Source: CADEEN01 sp031389585
GTDB taxonomy: Bacteria; Pseudomonadota; Gammaproteobacteria; Burkholderiales; Burkholderiaceae_C
Assembly: GCA_031389585.1 (NCBI GenBank)
Contig: JANMSS010000020.1
Coordinates: 1-10,553, forward strand
Length of the DNA stretch: 10,553 nt
Direction of reading: 5' to 3'
Numbering within the stretch: position 1 is the first letter of the stretch; each line of letters opens with the position of its first letter. The notes beneath the pieces are model-generated. The model was not told the origin of the DNA, ran no database searches, and was given only the letters and a program-made list of their open reading frames with translations. The position numbers were made by a program, and so were the translations under genes. Of this stretch, positions 5,871 through 10,553 are shown in pieces.

Positions 5871-6644
5871 ATGAATACATTTCACGGCAACAATGACCTG
5901 ACGACCTGGTTGGCCACGCCGCCTGGCCAGTATTTGCTGGCCTGGGAGCAGGAGCGCCTGGACCGCGTCGTCGCCGACCTGTTCGGATTTCACGCCATGC
6001 AGCTCGGTCTGCCCGAACTCGATGCGCTGCGCAATAACCGCATGCCGCACCGCTGGCTGGCCAGCGAATCCGGCGCCCTGCCGCGCGCGGTTGCCCTGCG
6101 GTGCGACACCGACGCACTGCCGTTTCCTGAGCGCAGCCTGGATCTGGTGGTGCTACCGCACACCCTGGAGTTGGCCCGCGACCCGCACTTGACGCTGGCC
6201 GAGGTCGAGCGTGTTCTGGTGCCCGAAGGCCGTGTCGTGATCCTCGGTTTCAATCCGGCCAGCCTGTGGGGCTTGCGCCAGCGATGGGGTCGCCTGCGCC
6301 AGCGCCTGGGTGGGCGTGGTCCATTGTTCCTGCCGCGGCCAGGGGACTTCATTGGCTACTGGCGCGTGCGCGATTGGTTGCGCCTGCTCAGTTTCGAAGT
6401 GGAAGGCGGGCGCTTCGGCGGCTACCGGCCGCCGCTGGCATCCGAGAGCTGGCTGGCGCGATTCGCCTGGATGGATCGCACCGGCGACCGCTGGTGGCCC
6501 GTGCTGGGCGCCGTGTACATGCTGGTCGCCGTGAAACGCGTGCGCGGCATGCGCCTGGTGGGCCTGGTGGCTCGCGAACGCGCCAAGCCGCAGGCGGCGC
6601 CGGCCGTCGTGGCCAATCACAACGCCCACAGAAACCGACCATGA
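5871..6644 (+). CDS. YafS-like SAM-dependent methyltransferase family protein
   Basis: A 257-residue member of the methyltransferase family encoded next to rnhA in many proteobacteria (YafS in E. coli); its substrate is unknown to me. Visible family blocks are DLFGFHAMQLG (36-46), LRNNRMPHRW (53-62), the core strand/helix CDTDALPFPERSLDLVVLPHTLE (78-100), LAEVERVLVPEGRVVILGFNPASLWGL (109-135) and PRPGDFIGYWRVRDWLRLLSFEV (155-177). The last blocks resemble Methyltransf_11 motifs after motif I. The usual glycine-rich SAM loop (GxGxG) is absent; QLGLPELDAL occupies that place, so SAM binding is inferred from the fold. ATG 5871 is preferred over the adjacent in-frame TTG 5868. Its TGA overlaps the rnhA ATG (ATGA at 6641-6644), indicating coupled translation. 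The gene is divergent from the gloB remnant and mltD. No clear Shine-Dalgarno or promoter was found. Confidence 0.85.
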   Translation: MNTFHGNNDLTTWLATPPGQYLLAWEQERLDRVVADLFGFHAMQLGLPELDALRNNRMPHRWLASESGALPRAVALRCDTDALPFPERSLDLVVLPHTLELARDPHLTLAEVERVLVPEGRVVILGFNPASLWGLRQRWGRLRQRLGGRGPLFLPRPGDFIGYWRVRDWLRLLSFEVEGGRFGGYRPPLASESWLARFAWMDRTGDRWWPVLGAVYMLVAVKRVRGMRLVGLVARERAKPQAAPAVVANHNAHRNRP

Positions 6645-7087
6645 GCAGCGAGACGATCACGATCTACACCGACGGTGCCTGCAAGGGCAACCCGGGGCCG
6701 GGCGGCTGGGGGGCCTGGCTCAGCTTGGGTGGCCATGAAAGAGAGCTGTGGGGCGGCCAAGCCATGACGACCAACAACCGCATGGAGTTGACGGCCGTGA
6801 TCGAGGCCCTGGCGGCCCTCAAGCGGCACAGCAGCGTCATTCTGTACACCGACAGCCAGTACGTGCGCCAGGGCATCATGACCTGGATTCACAACTGGAA
6901 GCTGCGCGGCTGGAAGACCGCCGACCACAAGCCGGTGAAGAACATCGACTTGTGGCAGCGCCTGGATGCGCTGGCGGCCACGCACACGGTGCAATGGCGT
7001 TGGGTCAAGGGCCATGCCGGCGACCCGGGCAACGAGCGTGCCGACGCGCTGGCCAACCGCGGCGTCGCCGAACAACTCGCGGCATAG
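6641..7087 (+). CDS. rnhA: Ribonuclease HI
   Basis: RNase HI cuts the RNA strand of RNA:DNA hybrids in the cytoplasm, removing R-loops and helping clear RNA primers. The 148-residue length is typical (E. coli 155). All active-site residues are present: D11 in YTDGACKGNPGPGGWG (10-24), E49 in NNRMELTAVIEAL, D71 in LYTDSQYVRQGI, H125 in VKGHAGDPGNERAD and D135 at the end of that motif. The basic protrusion WIHNWKLRGWKTADHKPVKN (82-101) that binds the hybrid is also present. The ATG shares four bases with the stop of the upstream methyltransferase, so both are probably one operon. In E. coli and most betaproteobacteria dnaQ is next to rnhA; here an RND efflux operon begins 67 bp after the stop instead. 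Confidence 0.97.
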   Translation: MSSETITIYTDGACKGNPGPGGWGAWLSLGGHERELWGGQAMTTNNRMELTAVIEALAALKRHSSVILYTDSQYVRQGIMTWIHNWKLRGWKTADHKPVKNIDLWQRLDALAATHTVQWRWVKGHAGDPGNERADALANRGVAEQLAA

Positions 7088-7141
7088 CCGACATGCGAAC
7101 GGGGCCGTAATGTCCCGGATTCGTGCTGACTTAGTCGCGGC

Positions 7142-7147
7142 TACAGT
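7142..7147 (+). promoter_or_regulatory. Possible -10 element of the RND efflux operon
   Basis: TACAGT (4 of 6 to consensus) ends 7 nt before the adaptor ATG at 7155. No good -35 is seen 16-18 bp upstream, and CTGACT at 7126-7131 is too close. The position resembles the hexamers before dnaX and the PurM-like gene. Weak, pattern-only evidence. Confidence 0.27.
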
Positions 7148-7154
7148 GTGGGCA

Positions 7155-8456
7155 ATGGCCATCAAAAAACTTCACACCTGGATCGCGGTTGTCGGTATTT
7201 CGGCGCTCGGCGCGGCAGCGTGGTGGTTCCAGCACCGCGTGCCCGCTTCGCCCGCGGCGACGGCAGCGCAAGGCAGTGCCAATGCAGGCCCTGGCGCCGC
7301 GGCGCCAGGCGCCAGTCGAGGGCCGGGCGCGGGTGGCGGCGGTGGCCCGGCCGCCGTCGAGCTCGGCAAGGTGGAGGTGATGCGGATCGAGGACGATGCC
7401 CAGGCGGTGGGCAGTGTGCGCGCGGTGCAAACCGTGACCATGCGCCCGGAGGTCAGCGGCCGTGTTGTCAAGCTCGGCTTCACCGACGGCCAGCGTGTGC
7501 GCCGGGGCCAGTTGCTGGCCCAGCTCGACGACACCTTGCAGCGCGCGCAGCTGCAGCAGGCGCAAGCGCAGGCCGCGATTGCGCGCACCAACCTGCAACG
7601 CAGCCGCGAGTTGCAGAGCCAGAACTTCGTCAGCCAGAGTGCGGTCGATCAGAACGTCGCGGCGCTCGAAGTCGCCGATGCCCAGGTGGCGCTGGCCCAG
7701 GCCCAACTGGCGCGGCTGGTGGTGCTGGCGCCGTTCGACGGTGTGGCCGGCATTCGAAGTGTCAGCCTGGGCGACTACCTGAAGGATGGTGCCGATATCG
7801 TGAACCTTGAAGACCGTTCACGCATGTGGGTCGACTTTCGCTTGCCCGAGCGCTACATCGGGCCGGTGAAGCCGGGCCTGCCGGTGCAGATCACGCTCGA
7901 CGCGCTGCCCGGGCACACGCTCGCCGGCAAGGTCGAGGCGCTGGACGCACAGGTCGATGCCAATGGCCGCTCGCTGCTGGTGCGAGCCAGGATCGAGCAG
8001 CCCGGGCCGGACCTCAAGTCGGGAATGTTCGCCCGCGTGCGAGTGGTGTTTGCCGTGCGCGAGCGCGCCCTGATGGTGCCCGAAGAAGCCTTGGTGCCCC
8101 AGGGCGGCAAGCAGTTTCTGATCCTGGCGGTGCCGGCTGCCAAGGATGCCGGTGCATCGGCGCCTGCGGGTAGAGACAACGGCGGCGGGCCTGGGCTGGT
8201 GTCCAAGCGCATCGAAGCCAAGCTCGGCGTGCGCCAGGACGGCAAGGTGGAAATTCTTGAAGGTCTGGCGCCGGGTGACCTGATCGTCACGGCCGGGCAG
8301 GCGCGGGTGATGCGCGGCGACGCCTTGCCCCTGCGTGTCATCGACCTCAACAAGCCGCCGGGTGGCGGTGGGGGCGGCGGCGGCAAGAAGTCTGGCGACC
8401 CTGCCGGCGCGGCATCCGGCGCCGGTTCGGCGCCACGCGCAACCACACCTGCCTGA
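7155..8456 (+). CDS. RND efflux periplasmic adaptor (membrane fusion protein)
   Basis: This 433-residue protein would bridge the inner-membrane RND pump and an outer-membrane channel. A basic start (MAIKK) and one hydrophobic segment (about 9-25) anchor it in the inner membrane; there is no lipobox. A Gly/Ala/Pro-rich linker (30-66) follows. The barrel-sandwich/lipoyl half-motif is VGSVRAVQTVTMRPEVSGRVVKLGFTDGQRVRRGQLLAQLD (85-125). A helical hairpin rich in Gln/Ala (126-187) comes next, then the second lipoyl half (LVVLAPFDGVAGIRSVSLGDYLKDGADIVNL, 188-218), a beta-barrel (about 223-300) and the membrane-proximal domain (ALMVPEEALVP onward, to GDALPLRV). The C-terminus is low-complexity with eight glycines (403-410). 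ATG 7155 is preferred because it gives a short basic N-terminus; an in-frame ATG at 7110 would add 15 residues. The permease gene follows after 10 bp, forming one operon. Confidence 0.93.
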   Translation: MAIKKLHTWIAVVGISALGAAAWWFQHRVPASPAATAAQGSANAGPGAAAPGASRGPGAGGGGGPAAVELGKVEVMRIEDDAQAVGSVRAVQTVTMRPEVSGRVVKLGFTDGQRVRRGQLLAQLDDTLQRAQLQQAQAQAAIARTNLQRSRELQSQNFVSQSAVDQNVAALEVADAQVALAQAQLARLVVLAPFDGVAGIRSVSLGDYLKDGADIVNLEDRSRMWVDFRLPERYIGPVKPGLPVQITLDALPGHTLAGKVEALDAQVDANGRSLLVRARIEQPGPDLKSGMFARVRVVFAVRERALMVPEEALVPQGGKQFLILAVPAAKDAGASAPAGRDNGGGPGLVSKRIEAKLGVRQDGKVEILEGLAPGDLIVTAGQARVMRGDALPLRVIDLNKPPGGGGGGGGKKSGDPAGAASGAGSAPRATTPA

Positions 8457-8466
8457 GAGGCTGAGC

Positions 8467-10553
8467 ATGCGAGTCTCCGAAATCACGATCCGCCGGCCCG
8501 TCCTGGCCAGCGTGATGTCCCTGCTCATCGTGCTGGTGGGTCTGGTCTCCTTCAACCAACTCTCGGTGCGCGAGTACCCGCGGATCGACGAGCCGCTGGT
8601 GACCGTCAGCACGCGCCTGACGGGGGCCTCGTCCGAAGTGATCGAGTCGCAGATCACCAAGCCGCTCGAAGACGCGATTGCCGGCATCGACGGCGTTGAC
8701 ATCCTGACTTCGATCTCGCGCGCCGAGCAAAGCCAGATCACGGTGCGCTTCAAGCTCACCAAGCCGCCGGAGGCGGCTGCGGCCGACGTGCGCGACCGCG
8801 TCGGCCGTGTGCGCGCGCGCCTGCCCGACGCCGCCGACGAGCCGCAGATCTCCAAGGTCGAGGCCGACGCCACGCCGGTGATCTGGCTGGCCTTCACCAG
8901 CGAGACGATGAGCCCGCTCGAAGTCACCGACATCATCAACCGGGTCGTCAAGCCGCGCCTGCAAACGATTCCTGGCGTGGCCGATGTCCAGGTCGGCGGC
9001 GACCGGCGCTACGCCATGCGCATCTGGCTCGACCCCGACCGCCTGGCCGCCTACCGCATCACGGTGGCCGATGTCGAAGACGCGCTGCGCAAGCAGAACC
9101 TCGAAGTGCCGGCCGGCCGTATCGAGAGTCAGCAGCGCGAGTTCAGTGTCACCACGCGCACCGACTTGAACACCGCTGCGCAGTTCGCCGAAATCGCCTT
9201 GCGCCAGGCGGGGGGCTACACGGTGCGCCTGCGCGATGTGGCGCGGGTCGAGCAATCGGCCGCCAGCGAGCGCAGCTATGTGCGCCTGAACGGCGTGCCC
9301 TCGATTTCCACCGGCATCATCCGCAACGCCACCGCCAACCCGCTCGAAGTATCCGCTGGCGTGCGCGCCGTGATGCCGCTGATCCAGCGCGACCTGCCGC
9401 CGCAGTTGAACGTGATCCAGGCCAACGACAACTCCGTCTTCATCGACCGCTCGATCAAGTCGGTCTATGTCACGGTGGCCGAGGCGGTGGCCCTGGTGGC
9501 CCTGGTCGTCTTCGTCTTCCTGCGCACGCTGCGCGCGTCGATCATTCCGCTGGTGACGATTCCGGTGAGCTTGATCGGCTCCTTTGCGCTGATGGCGGCC
9601 GCCGGCTTCACCATCAATACCCTGACCTTGCTGGCCCTGGTGCTGGCGATCGGCCTGGTGGTCGATGACGCCATCGTGGTGCTGGAAAACATCTTTCGCC
9701 ACATCGAGGAAGGCTTGACGCCGTTCCAGGCCGCGGTCAAGGGTGCGCGCGAAATCGCCTTCGCCGTGGTCGCGATGACGCTCACGTTGGCGGCTGTGTT
9801 TGCGCCGCTGGCCTTCACGCCCGGGCGCACTGGGCGCCTGTTTGCCGAGTTCGCGCTGACGCTGGCTGGCGCCGTGATCGTCTCGGGCTTCGTGGCGCTG
9901 ACCCTCACGCCGATGATGTGCAGCAAGCTGCTGCGCCACAACCCGAAGCCGGGCTGGTTCGACCGCACGATGGAGCGTGTGCTCATCGGCCTCACGGCGG
10001 GTTACCGCGGCGCGCTCGGCGCCGTGCTGAACCAGCGCTGGATCGTGTTGCTGGTGATGTTGGCCAGCGGCGCCGGCAGTTGGTGGCTCTTCAGCACCGC
10101 CAAGAGCGAGCTTTCGCCGATGGAAGACCGCGGCGTGATCATCATGCCGGTGTCGGCGCCCGAGGGCTCCTCGCTCGAGTACACCCGCCGCTACCTCGAC
10201 GCCGTCGGCGCCATCGCGATGCGCCAGGACGACTTCGATCGCGTCTTCGTCTTCCTCGGCGGCGGCGGCAACAACAGCGTGGCGCAAGGGACCGTGATCC
10301 TGCGTGCCAAGGACTGGAGCGAGCGCACCCGCAGCACGCAGGAGGCGGCGCGCGCGATGCAGCCGCAGCTCTCGGCGCTGCCGGGGGTGAATGCGTTCCC
10401 GATCACGCCGCCCAGCCTGGGGCAGGGGTTTCGCGCCCAACCGATCAATTTCGTCGTTGTCAGCAATGAGAGCTACGAGAGCCTGCAGCGCGCCACCCAG
10501 GCCATCGTGGCCGAGATGCAGAAGAACCCCGGCTTCGTGCAGCCTGACACCGA
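8467..10553 (+). CDS. RND efflux inner-membrane permease, 3' end cut by window edge
   Basis: This is the proton-driven pump of a tripartite efflux system; 695 codons are present of about 1030-1050 expected. It begins MRVSEITIRRPVLASVMSLL with the first membrane helix (about 11-30), as in the HAE-1-like branch. The first periplasmic porter/docking part (about 35-330) includes EYPRIDEPLVTVSTRLTGAS and the PGVADVQVGG block (169-178). Helices TM2-TM6 lie between about 333 and 487, with the paired proton-relay aspartates D400-D401 in LVVDDAIVVLEN (TM4). TM7 is near 525-541, and the second periplasmic loop begins at SELSPMEDRGVIIM. Shine-Dalgarno GAGAGG (8455-8460) overlaps the adaptor stop, 6 nt before the ATG. 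The substrate range cannot be told from sequence; the motifs look like drug rather than heavy-metal pumps. No outer-membrane channel or regulator gene is in view. Confidence 0.95.
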   Translation, partial: MRVSEITIRRPVLASVMSLLIVLVGLVSFNQLSVREYPRIDEPLVTVSTRLTGASSEVIESQITKPLEDAIAGIDGVDILTSISRAEQSQITVRFKLTKPPEAAAADVRDRVGRVRARLPDAADEPQISKVEADATPVIWLAFTSETMSPLEVTDIINRVVKPRLQTIPGVADVQVGGDRRYAMRIWLDPDRLAAYRITVADVEDALRKQNLEVPAGRIESQQREFSVTTRTDLNTAAQFAEIALRQAGGYTVRLRDVARVEQSAASERSYVRLNGVPSISTGIIRNATANPLEVSAGVRAVMPLIQRDLPPQLNVIQANDNSVFIDRSIKSVYVTVAEAVALVALVVFVFLRTLRASIIPLVTIPVSLIGSFALMAAAGFTINTLTLLALVLAIGLVVDDAIVVLENIFRHIEEGLTPFQAAVKGAREIAFAVVAMTLTLAAVFAPLAFTPGRTGRLFAEFALTLAGAVIVSGFVALTLTPMMCSKLLRHNPKPGWFDRTMERVLIGLTAGYRGALGAVLNQRWIVLLVMLASGAGSWWLFSTAKSELSPMEDRGVIIMPVSAPEGSSLEYTRRYLDAVGAIAMRQDDFDRVFVFLGGGGNNSVAQGTVILRAKDWSERTRSTQEAARAMQPQLSALPGVNAFPITPPSLGQGFRAQPINFVVVSNESYESLQRATQAIVAEMQKNPGFVQPDT

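Noticed and set aside
5858..5881. TTGGCA and TACATT as a promoter at the methyltransferase start
   Set aside because: The spacing is only 12 bp and the -10 lies inside the coding sequence.
7110..7154. Upstream ATG of the RND adaptor at 7110
   Set aside because: It adds 15 residues before a typical basic N-terminus; ATG 7155 gives a more normal membrane anchor, though 7110 is not excluded.
8347..10440. 697-codon open frame on the minus strand opposite the RND permease
   Set aside because: GC-rich codon bias leaves antisense frames open; the product is His/Arg/Gln-rich with no domain, and the plus-strand permease is unmistakable.

Overview
The base composition (GC-rich, strong G/C bias at third codon positions) and the gene neighbourhoods (dnaX-ybaB-recR, and mltD-[gloB]-methyltransferase-rnhA) point to a betaproteobacterium, most likely of the order Burkholderiales. 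That placement is inferred from protein resemblance and synteny; no database search was run. The window is mostly chromosomal housekeeping sequence. I see no insertion sequence, tRNA, rRNA or CRISPR array, and no recognisable new defence or metabolic system.

Layout. (1) Positions 1-977, minus strand: a PurM/AIR-synthase-like protein, cut at its 3' end by the window edge. (2) A 73-bp divergent gap, then 1051-3928 on the plus strand: dnaX (clamp-loader tau), ybaB (nucleoid-associated protein) and recR (recombination mediator), a classic replication/repair operon. A 193-bp GC-rich stretch with strong hairpins lies between ybaB and recR. (3) mltD, a lipoprotein lytic transglycosylase, runs convergently on the minus strand (3935-5584). 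A short perfect hairpin contains the stop codons of both recR and mltD. (4) Just upstream of mltD, also on the minus strand (5581-5799), is a 72-codon reading frame that I read as the decayed N-terminus of glyoxalase II (gloB). Its TGA overlaps the mltD ATG, and a perfect TATAAT lies in front of it. (5) Divergent from this, on the plus strand, are a YafS-like methyltransferase and rnhA (RNase HI), joined by an ATGA overlap. (6) Next comes a two-gene RND efflux operon: a membrane-fusion adaptor, then the inner-membrane permease, cut at the right edge.

How the genes work together. dnaX, ybaB and recR serve replication and recombinational repair; rnhA removes RNA from RNA:DNA hybrids. MltD trims peptidoglycan. 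The RND pair would export toxic compounds together with an outer-membrane channel that is not in the window. The part most worth a second look is the gloB remnant: the enzyme appears lost at its conserved position while its promoter and start region remain as the 5' leader of mltD. dnaQ, the usual neighbour after rnhA, is also absent. Several first-in-operon genes have a -10-like hexamer 6-9 nt before the start codon and no Shine-Dalgarno sequence, which suggests leaderless transcripts.
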